From the NCBI GenBank assembly GCA_009711805.1, contig VEMX01000028.1, positions 1-59,306 of the forward strand: DNA of 59,306 nucleotides. The letters are read 5' to 3'. Position 1 is the stretch's first letter; the number at the start of each line of letters is the position of its first letter. Source of the DNA: Balneolaceae bacterium. Lineage in GTDB: Bacteria > Bacteroidota > Rhodothermia > Balneolales > Balneolaceae. Position numbers and translations under genes: made by a program. This document shows positions 16,628-24,460 of this stretch, one piece after another. Under the pieces are notes generated by a model. That model saw only the letters and a program-made list of their open reading frames with translations, was not told where the DNA came from and made no database searches.

Positions 16628-16891
16628 ATGAAATACCTACCTAAGTTCTTTGCTACTCTTTTGGTAGCATTATTAATAATGGTAAATTTTAATATGGAGT
16701 ACCGTTTAAATCCTATTGATATGCAGGTTAGTGTGGATTTAAATACCGTTCAAGCAGAACCATGGGAACCGGATATGAAATTGATGGATGAAACCTGCTG
16801 GGTAAATGGAAGAGCTATAGAAATATGCCGCCATTACCCACCTTGGTATTGCGATGTAGGAGCCCAGGATGCCTGTTCGTCGCAAGAATAA
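16628..16891 (+). CDS. Small secreted cysteine-rich protein (NVEALA-like)
   Basis: An 87-residue protein. Residues 7-20 form a hydrophobic export or anchor helix. A short hydrophilic segment ends in DLNTVQAEP, similar in position to the NVEALA box of Bacteroidota peptides. The C-terminal part has four cysteines, at 57, 67, 75 and 83 (spacing x9, x7, x7), in a Trp/Pro-rich context (CRHYPPWYC). A good Shine-Dalgarno precedes the ATG. It heads a three-gene cassette with a propeller lipoprotein and a thioredoxin-like protein, the company such peptides keep elsewhere. The cysteines suggest two disulfides formed outside the cytoplasm. No function is established. The NVEALA link is a resemblance, not a firm assignment. 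Confidence 0.6.
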   Translation: MKYLPKFFATLLVALLIMVNFNMEYRLNPIDMQVSVDLNTVQAEPWEPDMKLMDETCWVNGRAIEICRHYPPWYCDVGAQDACSSQE

Positions 16892-16903
16892 ATTTATAAG
16901 TCA

Positions 16904-16931
16904 ACCTCTCCGGTAAAAATACTGGAGAGGT
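16904..16931 (+). promoter_or_regulatory. Intercistronic hairpin after the small cysteine-rich gene
   Basis: ACCTCTCC (16904-16911) and GGAGAGGT (16924-16931) form a perfect 8-bp stem with a 12-nt loop. There is no T-run. It lies 12 bp after the peptide gene and 23 bp before the next start. It could protect the peptide mRNA 3' end or partly terminate transcription. Confidence 0.6.
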
Positions 16932-16954
16932 ATTAGTACGAGAGGGGTATAACC

Positions 16955-18163
16955 ATGAAATATGGCATTCTACTGTTATCGGTATTTTTGAGTTATTGTT
17001 CAGCTGAACATCCCAGGGTTGTTGATGACCATGATTCGGAATTGGTTAAAATCACGGTTGATGTTGAAAAAACGGATACCCTAAGAATGTCAGAGTATTT
17101 TTCAAATATCACCTATCATCACCTAAAAACCCCGAATAACGAACCGATTGGCAGAATTTTTAAAATCCTGATTCAGGATAATCATGTGGCATTATATGAT
17201 CGGTCAAAGAAGAGTGTTTGGATATTCACAAAAAGTGGAGAATACGTAAATGAAGTGAAAATACCCCAGGGCAGAGGAGTCGGAGAGTTGGAAAATATTT
17301 CAGATGTATATTTTGACAATGAGAACCGGATTCATGCTTTAGGATCTTTTGAGTTATTGATGCTGGATATGGAGGGTAATTTGATAGAGGAAATTTCATT
17401 AGATTTTTTTGGTTACAGGTTTACCTATTATGAGAATACGGGAAATTATTTTGCTTATTCAGGTACATTTAATACAAGAATCCCTGACCAATTTCAGGGA
17501 TATGACCTGTATAAATTTAATATGAGGGGACAAGTCATAGGCAGTTATATACCCCAGGTTGAAAATAAACTCGGGCTGGATTTTGGTGTGCCAAATAGTT
17601 TCCCAGTTTACAGAGGTGTTTATTATTATTTTCAACATTTAAATGATACGGTATACTACATTGGAGAAAATGATCTTAAACCAGCCTATGTATTTGAGTT
17701 TGGAGATCAAGCTTTGCCAGAAGAAATTTTTGAAAGAAGGAAAAAATATGGCACAGAATTTTGGCAGTGGTCCGATTTTTGGGAAAATGAAATAGACCCT
17801 TATGATTATATTACTCATAAAACAAATTTTGAAGTTACCGATCGATACATACATTCACGACTTGGCTCTGCTGAATCTAATTATATGATATTATACGACC
17901 GAGAGAAAAAAACTACCCACATAGGCAAAGATAAGTTTGTAAACGACATTGATTACGGGCCTTCCCCGTACATTTATTTGAGTTCCGATGAGTCCTTGTA
18001 TTCATACGTTGAAGCAAATGACATGCTGAGACATTTAAATGAGCTTTATAATAATGACCGGGAAAAATATTTCAGCAGAGAGGTGGAACAGTTGAGACGA
18101 ATAGCAGATTCAATGAGGGAAAATAGTAATCCCATTCTTATGCGCTTAGATTTTAACGAATAA
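16955..18163 (+). CDS. 6-bladed beta-propeller lipoprotein
   Basis: A 402-residue exported protein. The signal sequence ends in FLSYC (Cys15), a loose lipobox, so an outer-membrane or periplasmic lipoprotein is likely. The body matches the 6-bladed propeller group common in Bacteroidota: YFSNITYHHLKT, IFKILIQDNHVALYDRSKKSVWIFTKSGEYV (in sections over about 65-100), GRGVGELENISDVYFD (about 102-117), and repeated strand-turn units after that. The C-terminal 60 residues are helical and charged. The role is unknown. It is second in the cassette, followed 12 bp later by the thioredoxin-like gene. Confidence 0.75.
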   Translation: MKYGILLLSVFLSYCSAEHPRVVDDHDSELVKITVDVEKTDTLRMSEYFSNITYHHLKTPNNEPIGRIFKILIQDNHVALYDRSKKSVWIFTKSGEYVNEVKIPQGRGVGELENISDVYFDNENRIHALGSFELLMLDMEGNLIEEISLDFFGYRFTYYENTGNYFAYSGTFNTRIPDQFQGYDLYKFNMRGQVIGSYIPQVENKLGLDFGVPNSFPVYRGVYYYFQHLNDTVYYIGENDLKPAYVFEFGDQALPEEIFERRKKYGTEFWQWSDFWENEIDPYDYITHKTNFEVTDRYIHSRLGSAESNYMILYDREKKTTHIGKDKFVNDIDYGPSPYIYLSSDESLYSYVEANDMLRHLNELYNNDREKYFSREVEQLRRIADSMRENSNPILMRLDFNE

Positions 18164-18175
18164 ACATATCTTAAG

Positions 18176-18799
18176 ATGAAAATATGGAAAAGTAATTTTT
18201 GGATTTTACTTTGTTCTGTACTCGTTCTTTTGAATATATACAGCTTGTATCAAAAAAATGAAATAGCGGAAGGCTTCAATGAGGAATTAAATACTCTTAA
18301 AACTGCATATGAATCAAATTTTCAATCATTATTAAACAGAATGAGAATTCAATTTGATAATGAAGGAATTGTTATAGATAAAGAAACAGAGCTGGTACCA
18401 GACTATGACGAAGGAAAGAAAATTAAACTCAAGGAATTGGTACAGAATAAATGGATGCTTGTTTTAAACTTCTCTGAGATTACTTGTAAGAGCTGTGTTG
18501 AATCAGAAATAGAAAAAATCAAAGAAATTTCTAACGAAATTGGTTCAGAGAATGTATTAATATTGTCAAGTTATGAAAGGAATAGTGATTTATTAATTTT
18601 TAAGAGACTAAATAAATTGAATCTTCCAATTTATAATAGAAAAGGCGAAAACTTAGGATTGCAAATAGATTACAGCAATGCAAACGTTTTTCTTCTAAAC
18701 TCTGCTTCATATAAAACTGAATTATTCTTTATTGCTGATAAAGAGGCTCCAAAACTATCTGAAAAGTACTATTCTACAGTCAAAAGGTATTTTGAATAA
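18176..18799 (+). CDS. Membrane-anchored thioredoxin-like protein (CKSC)
   Basis: A 207-residue protein with one N-terminal membrane helix (about residues 8-24), then a helical stalk and a thioredoxin-like domain facing the periplasm. The redox motif is CKSC (Cys104, Cys107) after the strand WMLVLNFSEIT, where TlpA-type proteins have WCxxC. A later strand (NVFLLNSA) may correspond to the cis-Pro region, but no cis-Pro is obvious. It closes the cassette and is very A+T-rich. Oxidising or reducing the cysteines of the small secreted protein is an attractive inferred job. Confidence 0.65.
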   Translation: MKIWKSNFWILLCSVLVLLNIYSLYQKNEIAEGFNEELNTLKTAYESNFQSLLNRMRIQFDNEGIVIDKETELVPDYDEGKKIKLKELVQNKWMLVLNFSEITCKSCVESEIEKIKEISNEIGSENVLILSSYERNSDLLIFKRLNKLNLPIYNRKGENLGLQIDYSNANVFLLNSASYKTELFFIADKEAPKLSEKYYSTVKRYFE

Positions 18800-18900
18800 A
18801 ATAAAAATTTTAAGTTTATCTGAGTGAAAGTAAAAAATCAAGAATCAGGTACGTACAGATTGTTTGAGGTATTCTCAAGTTAAATCTTTAATCAATAGAA

Positions 18901-18950
18901 ACTCGTTCCCAACCCCGGTTGGTACGCCTGCTTGAACCTCTGGTTCGAAT
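18901..18950 (+). repeat. REP unit, third copy
   Basis: CTCGTTCCCAACC-CC-GGTTGG followed by a CGCCTGCT linker and TTGAACC-TCT-GGTTCGAA. It has the same two-hairpin plan as the doublet at 13776-13903. It lies between the convergent ends of the cassette and tex, where it may act as an RNA end. Confidence 0.65.
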
Positions 18951-18956
18951 GAGTTC

Positions 18957-21137
18957 TTACGCCCCAACCAGCTTCAACCCAATACGACCTCGTTCGAGAT
19001 CCAGGGTAATGATTTCGAGGCTTATAATATCTCCTACACTCACCACGTCATGAGGGTCTTCGATTTTTCGGTTCCCCGCCATGTTGGAGATGTGAAGCAG
19101 TCCGTCTTGTTTAACCCCGATGTCTACAAAGGCCCCAAAGTCCACCACATTTCTAACCGTACCTTCCAGCTTCTGTCCCGTTTTAAGGTCTTCCATCTTC
19201 ATTACATCCGTACGAAGCAGGGGCTTTTGCAGGGATTCCCTGGGATCTCGGCCGGGTTTTTGCAGATTTTCTATTATGAGTTCGAAAGTGGGGACTCCTA
19301 CACCGACCTGCCCGGCCGTCTGCTGAAGATCCATATTGCTAAATTTGGAAGCTATTTTCTTCTTTTCATTAGACAGATTATCGAGGTCGATACCAAAGAG
19401 GTTGCACAATTTTTCGGCCGCTTGATAACTCTCGGGGTGAATGGCCGTGTTATCAAGTGGGTTTTTTGACTCAGGGATACGCATGAATCCTGCGGCTTGC
19501 TGAAAGCGGAATGCCCCCACACCCTCAATGTCTTTGATTTGCTCTCGGTCGATGAAAATCCCTTTATCTTCCCGGCGTTTTACGATGTTTTTGGCTACTT
19601 TTCGCCCCAAGCCTGAGATATGAGAGAGGAGGGGAGCGCTTGCGGTATTTAAATTCACCCCAACTTCATTCACACAACTTTCTACTACATCATCCAGCTT
19701 CCCGGATAGTTGGTTTTGATTTACATCATGCTGGTATAAACCAACCCCAATCGATTTTGGATCTATTTTAACCAGTTCTGCAAGAGGATCCTGCACCCGC
19801 CGGGCGATAGAGATATTTCCACGTTGTGCGGCATCCAGCTTCGGGAATTCATCGCGGGCTACTTTAGATGCAGAGTACACTGAAGCCCCAGCTTCATTCA
19901 CAATCAGGTAGTGTAATTCTTCCTTCGGTTTTTTCTCTTTTCTTTTTTGAAGAAAGGCTGCAACAATTTGTTCGGTTTCACGACTGGCAGTGCCATTCCC
20001 TATGGCAATTAAGGTGACACCATATTTATCAATGAGTTTTTCAAAAACGGCTTCTGCCTCAGCAACCTGTTTGCGTGGAGGGGTAGGGTACACGGTGGTA
20101 CCTTCAAGGTACTTCCCGGTTTCATCCACTACAGCCACTTTACAGCCGGAGCGGAAAGCCGGGTCAATACCCATGACAATCTTTTTGTCGAGGGGTGGTT
20201 GCATGAGCAAATTACTCAGGTTGGTCGCAAAGGTTTCTATGGCGTGGGCATCAGCTCTGTCGGTGAGCTCGTTTCTCAATTCCCGTTCAAGCGAGGGGAA
20301 GAGAAGACGTTTGTACGCATCTTCAACGGCATCCTGCAGGTACTCGGTAAAAATACTCCGGTCATTTTTAATGACTACATCATCGATATTTTCGAGCGTA
20401 CGTTCTTCCCACAATTCTGCATTAACAAAGAGGATGTTTTCTCTTTCACCGCGGTTTATGGCCAAAATCTGATATGGTTTTAACCGGTTTACCTTGGCTG
20501 AAAAATCATAATAGTCTTCAAAATTAGTACGGTTTTTAACAGTTGGGTTCTTTTTGGTTGAAATAGTGGCGTGGTTGGCAAAGACTTTACGGAGCATATT
20601 CCGGACTTCCAGGCTTTCATTAATCCATTCGGCCACAATATCATTGGCACCTGCAAAAGCATCTTCAACAGATTCTACATCCTTTTCGGCATCAATGTAT
20701 TCCCGTGCATATTCCGACGGATCACCTTTTTCAATTTCCTGGTCCCATATCAGTTGAGCAAGAGGTTCCAGCCCTTTTTCTTTGGCTTTGTCGCCCCGTG
20801 TTTTGCGTTTTCTTTTATAGGGGAGATAGATGTCTTCCAGTGTATTGAGGTCGGTGCAGGTTTTTATCTGTTCTTCAAGCTCAGGGGTTAGTTTTTCCTG
20901 TTCCTTAATGCTCTTTAAGATGGTTTCCTTCCTTTTTTCCAGTGTACGCTGGGTATCAAGGGCATCCCGGATGGCACGTATTTGTTCTTCGTCCAGGCCT
21001 CCGGTTGCTTCCTGCCGGTACCTTGCCAGGAAAGGGACGGTAGCGCCATCGTCCAGGAAATCGGCAACAGCTTTTACTTGTTTGGGTGAAAAGGCTAATG
21101 CCTTTGCAATATGGTTAAAAATCTTTGTGTCGCTCAT
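18957..21137 (-). CDS. tex: Tex-family S1 RNA-binding protein
   Basis: A 726-residue transcription accessory protein that binds nucleic acid. The N-terminal helical part has ALAFSPKQVKAVADFLDDGATVPFLARYRQEATGGLDE in sections over residues 12-50. A YqgF/RNase H-like domain starts at MGIDPAFRSGCKVAVVD (about 321-337). Helix-hairpin-helix motifs include LLSHISGLGRKVAKNIV and IEGVGAFRFQQAAGF. A C-terminal S1 domain (about 650-720) contains DFGAFVDIGVKQDGLLHIS. Length is typical. The last 93 bp are duplicated at 16258-16350, so the present 3' end may have been supplied by incoming DNA. Confidence 0.95.
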   Translation of the reverse strand: MSDTKIFNHIAKALAFSPKQVKAVADFLDDGATVPFLARYRQEATGGLDEEQIRAIRDALDTQRTLEKRKETILKSIKEQEKLTPELEEQIKTCTDLNTLEDIYLPYKRKRKTRGDKAKEKGLEPLAQLIWDQEIEKGDPSEYAREYIDAEKDVESVEDAFAGANDIVAEWINESLEVRNMLRKVFANHATISTKKNPTVKNRTNFEDYYDFSAKVNRLKPYQILAINRGERENILFVNAELWEERTLENIDDVVIKNDRSIFTEYLQDAVEDAYKRLLFPSLERELRNELTDRADAHAIETFATNLSNLLMQPPLDKKIVMGIDPAFRSGCKVAVVDETGKYLEGTTVYPTPPRKQVAEAEAVFEKLIDKYGVTLIAIGNGTASRETEQIVAAFLQKRKEKKPKEELHYLIVNEAGASVYSASKVARDEFPKLDAAQRGNISIARRVQDPLAELVKIDPKSIGVGLYQHDVNQNQLSGKLDDVVESCVNEVGVNLNTASAPLLSHISGLGRKVAKNIVKRREDKGIFIDREQIKDIEGVGAFRFQQAAGFMRIPESKNPLDNTAIHPESYQAAEKLCNLFGIDLDNLSNEKKKIASKFSNMDLQQTAGQVGVGVPTFELIIENLQKPGRDPRESLQKPLLRTDVMKMEDLKTGQKLEGTVRNVVDFGAFVDIGVKQDGLLHISNMAGNRKIEDPHDVVSVGDIISLEIITLDLERGRIGLKLVGA

Positions 21138-21272
21138 TGATGAAGTTCATTTCAAAATTGGATGTTGAAAATAAGCACTCAGCAGAAAGGATCACAGATT
21201 TTATTGGGATTTAGTAACGAAGAGAAAGATAAGACAGAAAAGATTTTAGATGGTAATACAAAGGGGGGTAGG

Positions 21273-21286
21273 GTCACAGATGTGAC
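21273..21286. promoter_or_regulatory. Perfect palindrome, possible Crp/Fnr-type operator
   Basis: GTCACA-GA-TGTGAC lies between divergent tex and yceI. The half-sites recall Crp/Fnr half-sites in the opposite order. No regulator is in the window, so the binding protein is a guess. Confidence 0.35.
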
Positions 21287-21355
21287 ACTGGAGAAGAAAT
21301 AAAAAAACGGCTCTTCATTTTTTCTTCATTTAGGATGGGTTTCTTGGAAGTGAAT

Positions 21356-21372
21356 CAAGTGAATATCACTTG
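21356..21372. promoter_or_regulatory. Palindromic operator candidate before yceI
   Basis: CAAGTGA-ATA-TCACTTG is a perfect 7-bp inverted repeat 30 bp before the proposed yceI start. Its place between promoter and start suits a repressor site. Confidence 0.45.
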
Positions 21373-21402
21373 TGATTAACCTTTATCAACCAAGAGGTCG
21401 TT

Positions 21403-21972
21403 ATTAAGAAAGTAGCTTTCTTAATTATATTGACACTTAGTTTTACTCATGTAATAGCACAGAATTTTAACGCAGACCCAGCCAATAGTGAAGTTACTAT
21501 AACGGGTACTTCAACCATTCATGACTGGGAATCTACAGCTGAGGAGTTTAGTGGAACTGCTTCTCTTACTATAGTAGATGGACAACTGATCTCTATAGAG
21601 AATCTCACTTTTAATGTTCTTGTAGAGGGGATCAAAAGTGGAAAGCGCGGTATGGATAAAAAGACATACGGTGCCCTGGACGAGAAAAAACACCCCAACA
21701 TTGTCTTTAATCTTACCAAGGTAAATACCATTGAAAACGAAACCATTTCTGCTGCCGGGGATCTTACCATAGCCGGTGTAACCAAATCTATAGAAATGAA
21801 AGTGGCTTATGCCATAGGGGAAGAGGGCACCATCACTTTTACCGGAGAGCAACCCATTACTATGACCGACTATAAGATTAAGCCTCCAAAAGCTGTATTC
21901 GGCACCATTAAGTGTGGAGATGATGTAGTAGTTCACTTTGATACAAATTTTACCGACAGCACAAATCTTTAA
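21403..21972 (+). CDS. YceI-family periplasmic protein, probable AUU start
   Basis: YceI proteins are periplasmic lipocalin-like barrels that bind isoprenoid-type lipids. Recognised by VTITGTSTIHDWES, EGIKSGKRGMDKKTYGALDEKKHPNI (in sections) and TMTDYKIKPPKAVFGTIK near the C-terminus. I place the start at ATT 21403. AGAGG sits 5 bp before it, and the product then begins (M)KKVAFLIILTLSFTHVIAQ, a complete signal peptide. The first conventional codon, TTG at 21430, has no Shine-Dalgarno and would remove most of the signal peptide. It forms an operon with the porin gene 34 bp downstream. Confidence 0.85.
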   Translation: MKKVAFLIILTLSFTHVIAQNFNADPANSEVTITGTSTIHDWESTAEEFSGTASLTIVDGQLISIENLTFNVLVEGIKSGKRGMDKKTYGALDEKKHPNIVFNLTKVNTIENETISAAGDLTIAGVTKSIEMKVAYAIGEEGTITFTGEQPITMTDYKIKPPKAVFGTIKCGDDVVVHFDTNFTDSTNL

Positions 21973-22006
21973 ATAATTACTCTAAATAACCACTAATCAC
22001 AAGGCC

Positions 22007-23284
22007 ATGAAATCACTAACCAGACATATCACTACTTTATTGATCATGCTTATTGCGGGAGCCTTTATGACTTCGGCACAAGCCCAGGATCGCAACGATA
22101 TTCAGTACTTCACTCCTCCAACAAAAGCAGGACTGAATGTGTTTGAAGCACCATTTACTACAGACAAGACTTTTGACGGTATTCTTGTTCGTGTAGGTGG
22201 GTCCAATGCACTGCAATTCCAAGGGTTAAGGCAAGAAAATGATGCGGATAACCTTACCGAGTTACAGTCAAACTTTAATCTGGCTACTTCTAATCTGGAT
22301 CTTGATGTAGCTCTTGCTCCAGGTATGAGAATGCACTTACGCACTTATCTTTCATCCCAGCATCATACAGAAACATATGTTAAAGGCGGGTACCTGCAAA
22401 TCGACAGCTTTGACTTTATAGAAGAAGGGTTTCTTTCTGAACTAAGTGATCACATTCGAATTAAGGTAGGCCACATGGAAAATAACTATGGCGATAACCA
22501 TTTCCGGCGCAGTGATAACGGATCAGCCATACTGAACCCATTTGTAGGTAACTATATTATGGATTCATTTACTACAGAGGTAGGCGGTGAGGTTTATGTT
22601 TACTCTGGTGATATCTTTGGGATGATTGGGCTCACAAATGGTCATTTGAATCAAAGTACTGAGAAGGAAGAAATAAAAACAAAACCAAGCTTATTAGCCA
22701 AAATTGGGTACGACAGCCAGGTTAATGAAGACCTTAGAGTACGTTTAACAGGCTCTGTATTCAATGTGTCTCAATCAAGCAGTATATATCTTTACTCAGG
22801 TGACCGTGCCGGTGCCCGTTATTATAACGTGGCAAATAACGGTTTCCGTGGCGGACGCTTTGCTCCTTCTTTTACTCCTGGGCGCGGTGCTCCGGCTGCT
22901 GCAGGTGAAATAACATCTATTATGGTAAACCCATTTGTCAAGTATCAAGGGTTTGAATTTTATGGAGTGTTAGAAAGTGTATCTGGCCAGATTGAAACTG
23001 AGTCCGATTCCAGATCTTATACCCAAATTGGTGCCGAGGTTCTCTATCGATTTGGACTGAATGAAGATTTCTACTTAGGCGGACGTTACAACACCGTTTC
23101 CGGTGACCATATTTCTGATGGCGATGTTGATATTTCCAGAATTAATATTGGCGGTGGCTGGTTCATGACCGACAACGTGATGACCAAACTGGAATATGTT
23201 AATCAAACTTATGACGGTTTTACCGGTGATCTTGCCGGTGCAGAATTTAGCGGAATCATGCTGGAAGCTATAGTAAGCTTCTGA
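22007..23284 (+). CDS. Porin-like outer-membrane beta-barrel
   Basis: A 425-residue protein with a signal peptide ending in TSAQAQ (about residue 27). The body alternates polar and hydrophobic residues as in beta-barrels. It ends in MLEAIVSF, whose terminal Phe is the outer-membrane insertion signature. Segments such as SDHIRIKVGHMENNYGDNHFRRSDNG (about 147-172, in sections) resemble phosphate-selective/OprO-type porins. The substrate is not predictable. Co-transcription with YceI suggests a joint envelope role, and a terminator follows. Confidence 0.75.
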   Translation: MKSLTRHITTLLIMLIAGAFMTSAQAQDRNDIQYFTPPTKAGLNVFEAPFTTDKTFDGILVRVGGSNALQFQGLRQENDADNLTELQSNFNLATSNLDLDVALAPGMRMHLRTYLSSQHHTETYVKGGYLQIDSFDFIEEGFLSELSDHIRIKVGHMENNYGDNHFRRSDNGSAILNPFVGNYIMDSFTTEVGGEVYVYSGDIFGMIGLTNGHLNQSTEKEEIKTKPSLLAKIGYDSQVNEDLRVRLTGSVFNVSQSSSIYLYSGDRAGARYYNVANNGFRGGRFAPSFTPGRGAPAAAGEITSIMVNPFVKYQGFEFYGVLESVSGQIETESDSRSYTQIGAEVLYRFGLNEDFYLGGRYNTVSGDHISDGDVDISRINIGGGWFMTDNVMTKLEYVNQTYDGFTGDLAGAEFSGIMLEAIVSF

Positions 23285-23301
23285 CATACCGACCTCATAG
23301 G

Positions 23302-23335
23302 AAAAGGGCGGGTGGTGACACATCCGCCTTTTTTT
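23302..23335 (+). terminator. Rho-independent terminator after the porin gene
   Basis: GGCGG (23307-23311) pairs with CCGCC (23324-23328), extended by A/T pairs with a one-base bulge, followed by seven Ts. It is 18 bp after the porin stop. Confidence 0.7.
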
Positions 23336-23434
23336 ATGTCTGTAATTTTTTACTGGTGAGAATGAATGTGGAGCATGTGGTGAAGTGAGCGGTGGTTAGG
23401 TTTCGGTAAAAGCCTGCATCAACGTACATTCCCA

Positions 23435-23670
23435 GTATCAGGGAGATCGCGGGTCTGGGCCCGCGATGACAAAATTTTAACTACAAAAAGCCCGTCATCC
23501 CGGTCAAGCCGTAGCGGAGCGGAGGTGCCGAACCGGGATCTCCCTGAAGAGGTTTGGGATGTTGAACAACGGGGTGTTGAGAGTACATTCTTTGTAGCAA
23601 GGAGATCGCGTATTTCCGCATTCGCTACATACGCGATGACAGCCTTTTGTGAGTGCGTTGCTATTTAGGA
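23435..23670. repeat. 236-bp direct repeat, copy A, made of hairpin units
   Basis: Nearly identical to 24094-24330. It is built from units bounded by GGAGAT and ATGAC with a perfect 8-bp stem between, such as ATCGCGGG/CCCGCGAT, ATCCCGGT/ACCGGGAT (inverted) and ATCGCGTA/TACGCGAT. Stem sequences vary but pairing persists. The repeat ends inside the 3' end of the GIY-YIG gene. Confidence 0.8.
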
Positions 23671-24027
23671 AATTCCGCATCTTCGCATTTGCTTCGCCGG
23701 CGATGACTCGTCTTTGTTCAACTCCGGTTGGCCAAGGGTTGAAACCTCATCCCATTGATCAACCATCTTGGGATTAATACTTTTGATAAGCTCGATCTTC
23801 CAGGTTCGTTTCCATTTTTTCACTCTTTTTTCAGCCTGGATGGCTTCGTACATGACAGGAAATTCTTCATAGTACATCAGCTCCCGGATATTATATTTTC
23901 TAGTGAATTTACAACCTTTACCTTTTCTATGGTCATCAACCCTTTTGAGGAGTTGTGAAGTAACCCCGGTATAATAAACCGTACGATGCTTGTTTGATAA
24001 TATGTATAGATAACCTTTTTTGTTCAT
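23665..24027 (-). CDS. GIY-YIG endonuclease-domain protein
   Basis: A 120-residue single-domain nuclease-fold protein of the YhbQ/UPF0213 kind. GYLYILSN and VYYTGVTSQLLKRVDDHRKG (about 5-36) supply the GIY-YIG core and the Arg. AIQAEKRVKKWKR (about 62-74) supplies the catalytic Glu. The last 15-20 residues (ESSPAKQMRRCG) are encoded by repeat hairpin DNA, so the natural C-terminus was altered or extended. The gene lies exactly between two 236-bp direct repeats, in a 1-kb repeat zone. Such stand-alone proteins are often mobile. Function is not known. Confidence 0.8.
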   Translation of the reverse strand: MNKKGYLYILSNKHRTVYYTGVTSQLLKRVDDHRKGKGCKFTRKYNIRELMYYEEFPVMYEAIQAEKRVKKWKRTWKIELIKSINPKMVDQWDEVSTLGQPELNKDESSPAKQMRRCGIS

Positions 24028-24093
24028 TTGCTAAGTAAGAGCGATGAGGATGGAATCCCTTACGGAATTTTTTTCTTGATAATCCACGGTGCT

Positions 24094-24330
24094 GTATCAG
24101 GGAGATCACGGGTCTGGGCCCGCGATGACTAAGCTTTAACTACAAAAAGCCCGTCATCCCGGTCAAGCCGTAGCGGAGCGGAGGTGCCGAACCGGGATCT
24201 CCCTGAAGAGGTTTGGGATGTTGAACAACGGGGTGTTGGAGAGTACATTCTTTGTAGCAAGGAGATCGCGTATTTCCGCATTCGCTACATACGCGATGAC
24301 AGCCTTTTGTGAGTGCGTTGCTATTTAGGA
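24094..24330. repeat. Direct repeat, copy B (237 bp)
   Basis: Matches 23435-23670 with a single-base insertion and few substitutions, and has the same orientation. It is followed by a fourth hairpin unit, ATCCCGCA/TGCGGGAT (about 24330-24367). The pair encloses the GIY-YIG gene. Confidence 0.8.
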
Positions 24331-24410
24331 GATCCCGCATCTCCGTATTCACTCCGTGCGGGATGACGGTCGTTGGAGAGTTTGTTTTAAACCACATCCC
24401 AAACCCATAA

Positions 24411-24447
24411 ATCTCCCGCGATGACTAAATTTTAACTACAAAAAGGC
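24411..24447. repeat. Partial third copy of the repeat
   Basis: A CCCGCGATGAC...TTTTAACTACAAAAAG segment repeats the start of the two long repeats, directly beside the second yceI gene. Confidence 0.65.
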
Positions 24448-24460
24448 TGGATATAAACGG

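Noticed and set aside
18957-21137. Several long antisense frames within tex
   Set aside because: They are by-products of the G+C-biased coding strand and lack starts, signals or family matches.
23435-24447. CRISPR array suggested by regularly repeated palindromes
   Set aside because: Units differ in length, alternate in orientation, have no constant repeat with unique spacers, and no cas genes are present.
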